From contig NZ_LR732912.1 in assembly GCF_902506065.1 (NCBI RefSeq), forward strand, positions 3,159,388-3,223,387: a stretch of 64,000 nt of DNA. The letters run 5' to 3'. The notes beneath the pieces are model-generated. The model did not search any database. It worked only from the letters and a program-made list of their open reading frames with translations, and was not told the DNA's origin. The stretch is from Arthrobacter sp. 9V. GTDB lineage: Bacteria; Actinomycetota; Actinomycetes; Actinomycetales; Micrococcaceae. The position numbers were made by a program, and so were the translations under genes. Shown piece by piece: positions 9,588-18,488 of the stretch (positions are counted from its first letter, which is position 1; the number at the start of each line of letters is the position of its first letter).

Positions 9588-9668
9588 GATCATGATCGAA
9601 ACTGCTCGTGGAAATCACGTTTAATCACTACGCACGGAGTTCAGCGGCGCCTCGGACGCTCTGCCCTC

Positions 9669-9770
9669 GCGCCCCTTTCGCGCCTGGCGCACCCGTACGA
9701 ACCGGCGCGCCCGGCGGAAACGGGTGCGGCCCCGCCGTACAAGTGGTGCGAGGGGCGGAAACGGGGGCGC
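9669..9770. repeat. nested GC-rich inverted repeats upstream of the FGE gene
   Basis: Within the 324-bp gap between the sugar operon and the FGE gene lies a very GC-rich block with internal order. A perfect 9-bp stem (CGCACCCGT at 9688-9696 with its complement at 9720-9728) is nested in a longer imperfect inverted repeat (9669-9692 with 9746-9770). The word GGCGGAAACGGG is repeated directly at 9713-9724 and 9754-9765. It could be a structured 5' leader, a repressor-binding array or a REP-like element. There is no convincing ORF. Confidence 0.5.
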
Positions 9771-9812
9771 CCGCTAAAGTACTAGCAGGTGAAATTAAGG
9801 CAGGAGGTTGAG

Positions 9813-10814
9813 ATGGCAGATTGCTGTAGCCCAGGGGCCGGCACCCGGGCACATTCCGGCTCGGGGAAGTCCCTCCCCCTTCGGGCGATTGCCGATCGAC
9901 CGATACCCGGCACCTCAGCTCAAAGTGCCCGGCCCTCAAAGGAAGCATCCGACGTCGTCATCCCCGCAGGAACCTTCGCAATGGGCGATCCCTTCAACGA
10001 GGGCTACGACGACGACGGCGAGTCACCCGTGCACGAAGTGTTCGTCGCACAATTTCGGATTAGCGCCGCCACTGTGACCAATGAAGAGTTCGCTGAGTTC
10101 GTCAATGCCACCGGGCATCGTACGGAGTCGGAAATCTTCGGAACGTCGGCGGTGTTCCATCTGGCCGTGAAAGCCGAGACCCAGGACATCCTCAACCGGG
10201 TCAACAATGTTCCGTGGTGGCTCAACGTCCGCGGGGCGGACTGGTCGCACCCGGCTGGGCCACTCTCAAGTTGGTCCGAGATCCCCGATCACCCCGTCAC
10301 CCACGTCTCGCACAACGACGCCTTGGCCTACTGCGAATGGGCGGGCCGTCGGCTACCCACGGAAGCTGAGTGGGAATACGCGGCACGTGGCGGGTTGGCC
10401 GGGCATCGTTATCCGTGGGGCAATGACCTGCATAACGATGCTCCGGGCCAAGACGCTCACAACTGCAACATCTGGCAAGGCGAATTCCCTTCCCGCAACA
10501 CGATCAACGACGGCTACCTCACCACCGCACCTGCCAAGTCCTTCCACCCCAACGGCTATGGGTTGTATCAAACCAGCGGGAACGTCTGGGAGTGGTGCAG
10601 CGATTGGTTCCTGCCCAAGTACTACAAAACGTGCCTCACGCAGGGAACAGTGGAGAACCCCAAGGGCCCGTCCATCGGCCGCGGCAGGGTGATGCGGGGC
10701 GGCTCGTACCTCTGCCACGATTCCTACTGCAACCGTTACCGCCTCGCAGCGCGCAGCTCAAACACACCCGACTCAGCAAGCGGCAACCTGGGCTTCAGAA
10801 CTGTTGCGCTGTAG
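9813..10814 (+). CDS. formylglycine-generating enzyme (sulfatase-modifying factor)
   Basis: A 333-residue SUMF1/FGE-family protein that converts the active-site Cys of type I sulfatases (CxPxR motif) to formylglycine with O2 and copper. The ATG at 9813 has AGGAGG six bases upstream; a GTG at 9789 would include the ribosome site and is rejected. The catalytic pair Cys301/Cys306 lies in GSYLCHDSYCNRYRLAAR, with the same five-residue offset as in human, Streptomyces and Mycobacterium FGE. GLYQTSGNVWEWCSDW and LGFR at the end are further family marks. The N-terminus MADCCSPG is Cys-rich and of unknown role. No sulfatase gene is in the window. Confidence 0.93.
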   Translation: MADCCSPGAGTRAHSGSGKSLPLRAIADRPIPGTSAQSARPSKEASDVVIPAGTFAMGDPFNEGYDDDGESPVHEVFVAQFRISAATVTNEEFAEFVNATGHRTESEIFGTSAVFHLAVKAETQDILNRVNNVPWWLNVRGADWSHPAGPLSSWSEIPDHPVTHVSHNDALAYCEWAGRRLPTEAEWEYAARGGLAGHRYPWGNDLHNDAPGQDAHNCNIWQGEFPSRNTINDGYLTTAPAKSFHPNGYGLYQTSGNVWEWCSDWFLPKYYKTCLTQGTVENPKGPSIGRGRVMRGGSYLCHDSYCNRYRLAARSSNTPDSASGNLGFRTVAL

Positions 10815-10830
10815 GTACCGGCACGCCCGG

Positions 10831-11388
10831 TTACTTGGGCCCGTGCCCGCGCTGATGTCCGTGGCCCTTGAGACCGGCAGGCAGTTCGCCGGACACAACT
10901 CGCATTGCCGTCACGGTTTCACCGTTCTTTGTGCCGCTGACCCGCACTGTATCACCTGACGTGAGATCAGCAGCCGTAGCCGACGGCAGCGATGGTTTGC
11001 CCCTGCCGTTCCGAAGCTCTGACAAATCGGCCGGTAGTTTGCTGATCCGCGTTTCCGTGTTGATCGCATAGCGTTGCGTGAAGCCATCCTCGCTCTTCAC
11101 GGTCATCTCTGTATCGCTCACGGACTCAAGGGTTCCGGTTTGCGTAAGAACCGTACGATAGCTCCCGTCCTGCTGCTTCACCACGTGTTCGCCGTGGATT
11201 GCCTGCCCGCGGCCCTCTGCAGACTTTGCGAACGCGGACGAGGACGGGCTTGGTGAAGCAGAAAGGCTCGACGGCGACGGGCTGGGTTGGGTGCCAGCCC
11301 AGACTGTGGCGGCACCGCCAGCTGTCAGGGCGACGGTGATTCCGCCGGCGAGAAGGGTCTTACGAATGCCCGGTGAAAGAGTGGCCAT
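10831..11388 (-). CDS. secreted protein of unknown function, DUF5666-like
   Basis: A 185-residue exported protein. From the ATG at 11388 it has a signal peptide (RKTLLAGGITVALTAGGAATVWA), then a Ser/Pro-rich linker, then a small beta-rich domain (about residues 60-170) with the pattern GTLESVSDTEMTVKSEDG ... TRI ... GDTVRVSGTKNGETVTAMRV. That pattern resembles the OB-like DUF5666 domain of secreted proteins; this assignment is tentative. The C-terminus is His/Gly/Lys-rich (GHGHQRGHGPK), which could bind metal. It converges with the FGE gene over 16 bases and is separated from gatB by a perfect palindrome. Confidence 0.75.
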   Translation of the reverse strand: MATLSPGIRKTLLAGGITVALTAGGAATVWAGTQPSPSPSSLSASPSPSSSAFAKSAEGRGQAIHGEHVVKQQDGSYRTVLTQTGTLESVSDTEMTVKSEDGFTQRYAINTETRISKLPADLSELRNGRGKPSLPSATAADLTSGDTVRVSGTKNGETVTAMRVVSGELPAGLKGHGHQRGHGPK

Positions 11389-11424
11389 GCATCCATTGTG
11401 CGCCCAAAGAATGCATGGCCAAAG

Positions 11425-11460
11425 CAAAGTAGGCCGCAGTAATTACTGCGGCCTACTTTG
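11425..11460. terminator. 36-bp perfect palindrome, probable terminator of gatCAB
   Basis: A perfect 36-bp inverted repeat (half-site CAAAGTAGGCCGCAGTAA) lies 17 bases after the gatB stop codon. The 18-bp stem flanked by A/T ends can work in both orientations. It also stands about 40 bases upstream of the secreted-protein start, insulating that gene from gatCAB read-through. Confidence 0.8.
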
Positions 11461-11477
11461 ATGGGAAGCGGAGGGGC

Positions 11478-12986
11478 TTAGCCCTGAACGCCGAGCTTCT
11501 CGAGGATCAGTTCGCGCACGCGTCCAGCGTCTGCTTGGCCACGAGTGGCCTTCATGACACCGCCAACAATTGCGCCAATGGCCTGGACTTTGCCGCCGCG
11601 GATCTTCTCCGCGACATCCGGCTGCGCCGCCAGTGCAGCATCGATGGCTTCAAGGAGCGGACCGTCGTCGGACACTACTGCGAGGCCACGCTTCTCAACA
11701 ATTTCCGCCGGAGTACCTTCGCCGGCGAGCACGCCGTCCAGCACCTGGGTGGCCATCTTGTTGTTGATCTTGCCGTCTTCAACGAGCTTGTTCAGCTCGA
11801 CGATGACCTGCGGGGTGACACCGAGTTCGGAGGGGTCGACGTCTGCAACCTTGGCTCGGCCGACGATCTCACCCATCCACCACTTGCGGGCAACATCGGC
11901 GGACGCACCTGCGGCGATTGTCTCCTCGATGGAATCCATGACTCCGGCGTTCACCACATCGCGGAATTCCAGATCCGAGTAACCCCAGGCTTCCTTAAGG
12001 CGCTTGCGACGCTCCGCCGGCGGCTCGGGAAGGGTGGCGCGGAGTTCCTCCACCCACTCACGGGAGGCGACAACGGGAACCAGGTCCGGCTCCGGGAAGT
12101 AGCGGTAATCGTCGGCATCGGACTTAGGCCGGCCCGACGTCGTCGAACGCGTGTCCTCGTGCCAGTGGCGCGTCTCCTGAATCACCGGCTCGCCGGAATC
12201 CAGGACGGCAGCGTGGCGCTGAATCTCGTAACGGACCGCGTGCTCCACAGCGCGCAGCGAGTTCACGTTCTTGGTCTCCGAACGGATACCGAACCTTTCC
12301 CTGCCGTGCGGGCGCAAGGAAACGTTGGCGTCGCAACGGACGTTGCCGCGCTCCATCTTGGCATCGGAAACGCCAAGGTTCTTCACGATCTCGCGGACTG
12401 CTGCCACGTACGCTTTGGCCAGCTCGGGCGCACGGCTACCGGCTCCCTCAATGGGCTTGGTGACGATTTCAACCAGCGGAACGCCGGAACGGTTGTAGTC
12501 CACCAGCGAGTAGTCGGCACCTTGGATACGGCCCGCAGCACCACCCATGTGGGTCAGCTTACCGGCGTCTTCTTCCATGTGGGCGCGCTCGATCTCCACG
12601 CGGAACACCGTGCCGTCCTCAAGCTCAATGTCGAGGTAGCCGTCGTAGGCGATCGGCTCGTCGTACTGGGACGTCTGGAAGTTCTTGGGAGTGTCCGGGT
12701 AGAAGTAGTTCTTCCGGGCGAAGCGGCAGGACTCGGCGATCTTGCAGTTCAGGGCAAGGCCGATCTTGATGGAGGATTCCACCGCAGCCTTGTTCACCAC
12801 GGGCAGGACGCCGGGCATGCCCAAGTCAACCTCGTTGACGTTGGTGTTCGGCTCGTCACCGAAGACGTTGGGCGCTGAGGAGAACATCTTGGTCTTGGTG
12901 TTGAGTTCCACGTGGACCTCGAACCCCAGGACGGGATCGTACTTCTCCATGGCCTCTTCGAAGCTCAGGGTTGCGTCGACGGACAT
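11478..12986 (-). CDS. gatB: Asp-tRNA(Asn)/Glu-tRNA(Gln) amidotransferase subunit B
   Basis: The 502-residue tRNA-binding and kinase subunit of GatCAB, which turns Glu-tRNA(Gln) (and Asp-tRNA(Asn)) into the amide forms in organisms lacking the matching synthetases. [19 protein letters not shown] at the N-terminus, LDIELEDG and the C-terminal YqeY-like tail domain ([22 protein letters not shown]) are the family marks. Its start overlaps the gatA stop by one base (12986), consistent with translational coupling. It is last in the operon and is followed by the strong palindrome at 11425-11460. Confidence 0.97.
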   Translation of the reverse strand: MSVDATLSFEEAMEKYDPVLGFEVHVELNTKTKMFSSAPNVFGDEPNTNVNEVDLGMPGVLPVVNKAAVESSIKIGLALNCKIAESCRFARKNYFYPDTPKNFQTSQYDEPIAYDGYLDIELEDGTVFRVEIERAHMEEDAGKLTHMGGAAGRIQGADYSLVDYNRSGVPLVEIVTKPIEGAGSRAPELAKAYVAAVREIVKNLGVSDAKMERGNVRCDANVSLRPHGRERFGIRSETKNVNSLRAVEHAVRYEIQRHAAVLDSGEPVIQETRHWHEDTRSTTSGRPKSDADDYRYFPEPDLVPVVASREWVEELRATLPEPPAERRKRLKEAWGYSDLEFRDVVNAGVMDSIEETIAAGASADVARKWWMGEIVGRAKVADVDPSELGVTPQVIVELNKLVEDGKINNKMATQVLDGVLAGEGTPAEIVEKRGLAVVSDDGPLLEAIDAALAAQPDVAEKIRGGKVQAIGAIVGGVMKATRGQADAGRVRELILEKLGVQG

Positions 12987-14539
12987 TAGTTGGAACCTCC
13001 GGCGGTGGTTGAAGCTGAACTAAGCTCAGGGGCCTGCGCAAGCATCGGGCCGCCCCACTTCTCTTCAAGCATGGATTCGAGGACCGCACCCACGCGGTAA
13101 AGGCGGGCGTCCTGGCGGGCAGGAGCCAACAGCTGGATGCCGACGGGCAGCCCGTCTTCGTCAGCCAGACCGCCGGGCAGGGACAGACCCGGGATGCCGG
13201 CAAGGTTTGCCGGGATGGTGGCGACGTCGTTCAGGTACATTGCCAGCGGATCGTCCAGCTTCTCCCCCAGCTTGAACGCCGTGGTGGGCGCCGTCGGGGA
13301 GATCAAGACATCGGCCTTCGCGAACGCGGCGTCGAAGTCACGCTGAATCAGCGTACGGACCTTCTGTGCAGAGCCGTAGTAGGCGTCGTAGTAGCCGGCG
13401 CTCAGCGCATACGTACCAAGGATGATGCGTCGCTTCACTTCGTCGCCGAAGCCAGCGGCACGCGTGGCACCCATAACGCGCTCGATGGTCATGGGACCAT
13501 CCTTGGGCAGGACGCGCATGCCGAAACGAACGCCGTCGAACTTGGCCAGGTTGCTGGAGACCTCGGACGGCATGATGAGGTAGTACGCACCCAGGGCGTA
13601 CTTCAGGTTGGGGCAGGAAACCTCAACGATTTCAGCACCGGCGTCCTTCAGTAGCTGAAGGGACTCGTTGAAACGGTTCTCGACGCCGGCCTGGTAGCCC
13701 TCGCCGTGAAGTTCCTTGACGATTCCGATCTTCATGCCCGCAACATTGCCGACGCGGGCGGCAGCAACAAGATCATTGAAAGGATCCGTCAGCGACGTGG
13801 AATCGAAGGGGTCGTGACCGCCGATGACTTCCTGCAGGAGCGCCGAGTCCAGCACCGTACGGGAAACCGGGCCGATCTGATCCAACGACGATGCCATGGC
13901 AATGGCACCGTAACGGGAGACAGCGCCGTATGTCGGCTTCACGCCAACGGTTCCGGTGACGGCGCCGGGCTGGCGGATGGAACCGCCGGTGTCCGTGCCG
14001 AGCGCCAGCGGCGCTTCGAAAGCAGCGACGGCGGCAGCGGAGCCACCGCCCGAACCACCGGGAATGCGGTCCAGATCCCACGGGTTGCGGGTGGGGCCGT
14101 AAGCCGAGTGCTCCGTGGAGGAACCCATGGCAAATTCGTCCAGGTTGGTCTTGCCAAGGATGGGCATCTTGGCCGCGCGCAGCTTCTTCACCACGGTGGC
14201 GTCATACGGGCTGTGCCAGCCCTCAAGGATCTTCGAACCAGCCGTCGTCGGCTGGCCAATCGTCACGATGAGGTCCTTGACGGCGATGGGCACACCGGCG
14301 AGGGCGTGCAGCTCTTCGGCAGCAGAACCGCCAGCAGCGCGGGCAGCGTCAACCTCGGCCGCGACGGCCAAGGCCTCTTCAGTATTAACGTGCAGGAAGG
14401 CGTTAACTTGACCATCAACAAGGGCGATGCGGTCAAGGTGCGCCTGCGTCACTTCGACGGCGGTAACCTCGCGGGTGGCCAGCTTCGCAGCGAGATCGGC
14501 GGCGGAGTGGCGGATGAGTTCGTTGTTCAGCTCAGTCAT
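12986..14539 (-). CDS. gatA: Asp-tRNA(Asn)/Glu-tRNA(Gln) amidotransferase subunit A
   Basis: The 517-residue glutaminase subunit of GatCAB, an amidase-signature enzyme that releases ammonia from glutamine. The Ser-cisSer-Lys triad region is present: PIAVKDLI (Lys), the [13 protein letters not shown] signature and [15 protein letters not shown] with the nucleophile Ser. It lies five bases after gatC and overlaps gatB by one base. Confidence 0.97.
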   Translation of the reverse strand: MTELNNELIRHSAADLAAKLATREVTAVEVTQAHLDRIALVDGQVNAFLHVNTEEALAVAAEVDAARAAGGSAAEELHALAGVPIAVKDLIVTIGQPTTAGSKILEGWHSPYDATVVKKLRAAKMPILGKTNLDEFAMGSSTEHSAYGPTRNPWDLDRIPGGSGGGSAAAVAAFEAPLALGTDTGGSIRQPGAVTGTVGVKPTYGAVSRYGAIAMASSLDQIGPVSRTVLDSALLQEVIGGHDPFDSTSLTDPFNDLVAAARVGNVAGMKIGIVKELHGEGYQAGVENRFNESLQLLKDAGAEIVEVSCPNLKYALGAYYLIMPSEVSSNLAKFDGVRFGMRVLPKDGPMTIERVMGATRAAGFGDEVKRRIILGTYALSAGYYDAYYGSAQKVRTLIQRDFDAAFAKADVLISPTAPTTAFKLGEKLDDPLAMYLNDVATIPANLAGIPGLSLPGGLADEDGLPVGIQLLAPARQDARLYRVGAVLESMLEEKWGGPMLAQAPELSSASTTAGGSN

Positions 14540-14544
14540 AGTGA

Positions 14545-14841
14545 TTAGTCCTCATCCAGGATTGCCGGGACCTTGAAACGGTTCTCGAATGCATCCGGAG
14601 CGCCGGACAGGGCTTCTTCGGCCGTGAACGTATGGCCCACAACATCCTCGCGGAACACGTTGGTCAGCGGAATCGGGTGCGACGTCGCGGGGACGTCCTC
14701 TCCCGCAGCTTCGCTCACGCTTTTCACCGAATCCACGATGACAGCAAGCTCAACAGCCATCCTGTCCAGTTCTTCGGCACTCATTTCAATGTGAGCCAGA
14801 CGCGCAAGATGCGCGACGTCGTCACGGTTGATCGCAGCCAT
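14545..14841 (-). CDS. gatC: Asp-tRNA(Asn)/Glu-tRNA(Gln) amidotransferase subunit C
   Basis: The 98-residue stabilising subunit of GatCAB. From the ATG at 14841 it begins [21 protein letters not shown], the usual GatC start; a start five codons upstream is possible but adds non-conserved residues. It is the first gene of gatCAB, about 30 bases after a recognisable promoter. Confidence 0.95.
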   Translation of the reverse strand: MAAINRDDVAHLARLAHIEMSAEELDRMAVELAVIVDSVKSVSEAAGEDVPATSHPIPLTNVFREDVVGHTFTAEEALSGAPDAFENRFKVPAILDED

Positions 14842-14878
14842 GGATCTCCCCTGCAAAGTTCAAATGGTTTTCCGAACC

Positions 14879-14907
14879 AGTCTACTTGGGTTGGGTGTGC
14901 CGGTCAG
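14879..14907 (-). promoter_or_regulatory. predicted promoter of gatCAB
   Basis: On the minus strand, CTGACC (14907-14902) and TAGACT (14884-14879) are separated by exactly 17 bp, a good -35/-10 match. The predicted start lies about 30 bases before gatC. The rest of the 14842-15051 gap holds only A/T-rich sequence, with a possible plus-strand -10 (TATATG, 14975-14980) for the operon that follows. Confidence 0.5.
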
Positions 14908-15051
14908 ACGACGGGGTGGTGCCCCCGACTTTCTGATTCTTCGTCACGTTTGAGCCCTCAGGTTCACTCCTAGATATATGTTCTTGCCCGAATTTGTCAT
15001 TTCGATCGATTTACGGGGTTTTGGGGCGACATCTTGGAGGCTGTTGTTTTG

Positions 15052-15414
15052 GTGTACGACGTTGATACCGGCGGGGCGCTTGCCGCGGTGGCTGCATCGA
15101 GGCAGCGCACTAGTGGGCTTGGTCAGGTGCAGGCAAGGCTTCGGCAGGTCTGTGATGAAGTCAGCGGGGTTCTCCGTGAAGGCCCTGTTTATGTGTCCGT
15201 GCAGCTCTGCGCGGAGATAGTACTGATGCCTGGTCTGCTGGCGTTGGCGCAACGGACGGCCAACGTTTTTGGTGGAGCACAGGCTGCTATTGCCGCCTAT
15301 GTTGCCGGGGATGAGCAGATGATCACGACGTCCTTGGCTCAAACCAAAAGCTTGGATGGCTGGCCCGGCGCGGGTTTTCGGGTGGACCGGTTTCGTTCGG
15401 TTCCGGTGGGTTAG
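15052..15414 (+). CDS. small helical protein, probable type VII secretion partner (EspC/DUF6507-like)
   Basis: About 120 residues from a GTG at 15052 (GGAGG 11 bases upstream; a TTG one codon earlier is equally possible). It is an alpha-helical hairpin-like protein with the start VYDVDTGGALAAV typical of EspC-like ESX substrates. Near its C-terminus AAYVAGDEQM contains YxxxD (Tyr83, Asp87), the half of the composite T7SS export signal supplied by one partner of a heterodimer. The hydrolase that starts nine bases downstream has the matching WxG turn. Role as export partner or chaperone is inferred from these motifs and position. Confidence 0.65.
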   Translation: MYDVDTGGALAAVAASRQRTSGLGQVQARLRQVCDEVSGVLREGPVYVSVQLCAEIVLMPGLLALAQRTANVFGGAQAAIAAYVAGDEQMITTSLAQTKSLDGWPGAGFRVDRFRSVPVG

Positions 15415-15423
15415 GGGCCAGCC

Positions 15424-17388
15424 GTGTATGGGATTGATGCGTCGGTGTTGGAGGGGTGGCCGGATCCTGGGTTGTTGGAGGAAGCTGCGGTTCCTTTGTT
15501 GGAGCAGGCTCAGGGGATTGTAAATGTGATGCAGGCTGCGGCGTCGGAGTGGTCGGGTCTGGGTGATGCGTACCGGGCTCCGGAGGCGGCGGAGCTGTTG
15601 GCTGCTTTCGGGACGCCTGCCCGGGTGAGTGAGGGGCTTCGGGCGGGTTTGGCTGTCGTGTATCGGGCGTTGATGGGGTATGCGGATACGGTGCGGGAGT
15701 TGAACCGGCGTCGGGGGGTGCTGCTGGAGGACATCGCTGATTTCCGTCGGCGAACACAACTGCATCTGGGGGAAGCTGTAGCCTTTGACGCGCTTCCGGA
15801 ACGGCAATCCTTGGGAGGCAGCTCCGGCGCGTCGGTGGCGCTGGAGCTCGGAGAGTTAAGGCAGCGGGTTTCTTCGCTGGCGGCCGGGCATGAGCAGGCC
15901 GAGCACGATTGCGCCAGGCTGATTGATGGCGTGCGCCCGGTTGATGGGCCGGTGCCGGTGTATTACGACGGCGGGATGGTCACCGATGCCGCGGTGGAGC
16001 GGACCCGTTCGCGGTTGAAGGACTTGGAAACCGCTGAAGTAGGCGATGCTGCCGGGGCGTTGGAGATGCTGGAGTTATGGCGGACGTTGACGCCTGGGCA
16101 GTTGCTTGATTACGGGATGGCCGAGTCCGATTTCCTGCGTTCGGGCTTTACTTCGCCTCCGCTGGTGGTCCAAGTTCGGGACTGGTGGGCGGGGTTGTCC
16201 GCCGAGCAGCAGGCGGCGTTGCTGGTGGCCGCGCCGGGGGTGATCGGGAATCTGAACGGTGTCCCGTACAAGGCCCGCGCGAGAGCGAACCGGGTGAACC
16301 TGGATTCGGTGTTCAAGGACCCCCGGACCAGCGAGACGGACAAGGCCGCGTTGCAGGTGATCTACGACGCACTGGAGCCTGCTGACAGGCGGAGCGCGGC
16401 GCCGGAACGGAGCATCATGTCCTTCACTCCGGAGGAGAACGGCAAGCCGTTCGTGGCCGTTGCGATCGGGGATTTGGACACGGCAACCAACGTGACTTGG
16501 AACGTACCGGGCATGCGGACCACAGTGGCAGACGGGCTCGAATCCTGGACGAAATCAGCCCAGGATTTGTACGACGGGCAGGTGTTTGCTGATCTCATCA
16601 ATGGGGACAAAGGGTCGAATGCGGTGGTTTCTTGGGTTGGGTATGACAGCCCGGACGCGCCGCCCAGTACTGAGGTGTTGTCCACGGCGTTGGCCCAGAC
16701 GGGTGGGGCTAAGCTGGCCGTCGCGTTGGATGGATTTACCGAAACTCGGGCGAGCGAATCTGACGGCGTCACCCGTCCCCGGTTGAATGTGCTGGCCCAC
16801 TCCTTCGGGACCACCACGGCTTCCTACGCGCTCAAGGCACTCAAGCACGAGGTAGCGACGGCGACGTTTTTCGGTTCCGCGGGGATCGCCTGGCGGGAGA
16901 TCGGCTCGGCGGCGGACCTTCACGTGGCCAAGGACGCGACCGGGGAACCGGAGGTGTATGTGACTGCGGCAGGTGATGACCGGGTAGCACCGTTGGGAAT
17001 CGTCGGTAGCGGGTTGCGGGGACGGGAGGGCCGGTGGAGTCCGTCTGATGAGTGGTTCGGGGGCAAGAATTTCTCCTCTGAGGGCGGCTACGACCCCGAG
17101 ACCGGCAAGGTCTACAAACGAACCACCGGCCATGATGCTAAGGGCTGGGCTGCCGAGGGCAGCGAGGATTCGGTGTTGGCAGCCACCGGTGGCCACGGCT
17201 ACCTGGACCCGGAGACGGAGTCAGCGCGGAACATTGCCCTGACCTCCACCGGCCGCGGTGAACTAATCAAGAAGCTTTTGCCCCTCCAGAGGAAAGTAAT
17301 GGCAGTCCACGGCGAGCTGGTTCGAATTGGGCCCCTAATAGAAGACGACCTCACACCGGAGGAACTCGAGGAAGTGCGGAACAGATGA
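15424..17388 (+). CDS. WxG-domain alpha/beta hydrolase (DUF1023/Abhydrolase_8), candidate T7SS effector
   Basis: A 654-residue protein. The N-terminal 115 residues are helical with a WSG turn (Trp43-Gly45), like a WXG100 domain. A helical linker follows, and from about residue 320 comes an alpha/beta-hydrolase of the DUF1023 family with nucleophile elbow LAHSFGTT (Ser460). A DRVAPLG segment and a late GHGYLDPE segment probably carry the acid and His of the triad. There is no Sec signal peptide, which fits export as a heterodimer with the small upstream protein. Its stop overlaps the first lipoprotein gene by four bases. A secreted lipase/esterase is likely; the target lipid is unknown. Confidence 0.8.
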   Translation: MYGIDASVLEGWPDPGLLEEAAVPLLEQAQGIVNVMQAAASEWSGLGDAYRAPEAAELLAAFGTPARVSEGLRAGLAVVYRALMGYADTVRELNRRRGVLLEDIADFRRRTQLHLGEAVAFDALPERQSLGGSSGASVALELGELRQRVSSLAAGHEQAEHDCARLIDGVRPVDGPVPVYYDGGMVTDAAVERTRSRLKDLETAEVGDAAGALEMLELWRTLTPGQLLDYGMAESDFLRSGFTSPPLVVQVRDWWAGLSAEQQAALLVAAPGVIGNLNGVPYKARARANRVNLDSVFKDPRTSETDKAALQVIYDALEPADRRSAAPERSIMSFTPEENGKPFVAVAIGDLDTATNVTWNVPGMRTTVADGLESWTKSAQDLYDGQVFADLINGDKGSNAVVSWVGYDSPDAPPSTEVLSTALAQTGGAKLAVALDGFTETRASESDGVTRPRLNVLAHSFGTTTASYALKALKHEVATATFFGSAGIAWREIGSAADLHVAKDATGEPEVYVTAAGDDRVAPLGIVGSGLRGREGRWSPSDEWFGGKNFSSEGGYDPETGKVYKRTTGHDAKGWAAEGSEDSVLAATGGHGYLDPETESARNIALTSTGRGELIKKLLPLQRKVMAVHGELVRIGPLIEDDLTPEELEEVRNR

Positions 17389-17921
17389 CAAAGACAAAGC
17401 CCGGCAACAAACTATGGTTCGTATCGATGACGCTAGGGTGTTTGATGATGAACGGGTGCGGCATGAATTCAACGAATAGTGGACGACCCGACGAGCCGGG
17501 GCCCGGAGAGCGTACCGCCGAGGAAGTGTTTACGGAATTCATGGATGCCATGGAGGACACTGTCCAGCAGTCGGGCACGACGTGGCCGGGGTGGGACCGC
17601 AGCGACACAGTGGATCACGTGTCAGAACCTTGTGGTGTGCACGCACGGGCCGACGGCCGACTGTATCAGCGCCAGATAGAAGGCGGTCCCATCGATGATC
17701 CGCAGGCCGCTGTGGAACGAATGAAGGCTCACTGGAAATTCCAGGGCTACACGATCGGAAACATCTTCGACAATATGGGCGCGAACACTACCGGGATAGA
17801 GATCATCGCCTCGACTCCCCGGGGCATGGTCTTGATCTTCACGCCATCGAAGCATGTCAGTTTCGTCAAGGTGATGGGTGAATGCACCTTAGACCCGGCC
17901 GCGAGAAAGAAGACCACCTAA
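17385..17921 (+). CDS. lipoprotein paralogue 1, candidate immunity protein
   Basis: A 178-residue lipoprotein (short signal, lipobox ending MNGC at about residue 25). After an acidic Pro/Gly linker (RPDEPGPGER) comes a small domain with two further Cys (EPCGVH and GECTLD) that could form a disulfide outside the membrane. The stop is directly followed by the next paralogue's ATG. It is tandem with two close paralogues and coupled (ATGA overlap) to the hydrolase gene. The function is unassigned; position suggests protection against, or regulation of, the hydrolase, by analogy with the lipoprotein immunity of the staphylococcal T7 lipase TslA. Confidence 0.75.
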   Translation: MTKTKPGNKLWFVSMTLGCLMMNGCGMNSTNSGRPDEPGPGERTAEEVFTEFMDAMEDTVQQSGTTWPGWDRSDTVDHVSEPCGVHARADGRLYQRQIEGGPIDDPQAAVERMKAHWKFQGYTIGNIFDNMGANTTGIEIIASTPRGMVLIFTPSKHVSFVKVMGECTLDPAARKKTT

Positions 17922-18488
17922 ATGACTGGTTTGTCCCGCCCCCGCCCATTCGGCCCGAAAAACCTGCGAAGCCCGTTGCGCTTTTTGATGGCGCTACTCA
18001 CGGTGGGGTGTTTGATGATGACGGGGTGTGGCATGAACTCAACGAATAGCGGACAACCCGACGAGCCGGGTCCTGGAGAGCGGAGCGCCGAGGAGGTGTT
18101 CACGGAGTTTATGGACGCGATGGAGGACACAGTGCAGCACTCAGGGGCTTACTGGCCCAGCTGGGACCGCCAGGACACATCCGGCTATTTCCCTCCCCCG
18201 TGCTCAGTTCGCACCCGGGACGACGGCCGCGCCTACCAGACACAGATCGAAGGCGGGCCTATTGATGATCCACAAGCAGCGGTGGACCACATGAAAGCCC
18301 ACTGGAAGTCAAAGGGCTACACGATAGGAAACATCTTCGATGACGTGAATCCCGCAACCGGAATGCAGATCAACGCACGAACGCCCAGGGGCATGCTGGT
18401 CCAGTTCTCACCCACACGCAATGGGAGTCTCATCAAAGTGGTTGGCGAGTGCACCTTGGACCCGGCCGCCAGGAAGAAGACCACCTGA
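17922..18488 (+). CDS. lipoprotein paralogue 2, candidate immunity protein
   Basis: A 188-residue lipoprotein with a lipobox ending MTGC. The N-terminal linker and last 20 residues are nearly identical to its neighbours, but the middle differs (GYFPPPCSVRTRDDGRAYQTQ; DDVNPATGMQINARTPRG). So the array keeps a constant frame around a divergent centre, as expected if variants recognise different partners. The two Cys outside the lipobox are kept. It starts on the base after the stop of paralogue 1. Confidence 0.75.
   Translation: MTGLSRPRPFGPKNLRSPLRFLMALLTVGCLMMTGCGMNSTNSGQPDEPGPGERSAEEVFTEFMDAMEDTVQHSGAYWPSWDRQDTSGYFPPPCSVRTRDDGRAYQTQIEGGPIDDPQAAVDHMKAHWKSKGYTIGNIFDDVNPATGMQINARTPRGMLVQFSPTRNGSLIKVVGECTLDPAARKKTT

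Noticed and set aside
9560..9812. Small ORFs in the gap before the FGE gene
   Set aside because: They fall in the GC-rich repeat block, have no ribosome sites and encode repetitive Arg/Pro/Gly sequence.
14944..15807. 287-residue minus-strand ORF under the T7SS-like operon
   Set aside because: Composition is Pro/Arg/His-rich low complexity without domains, opposite two genes with clear motifs.
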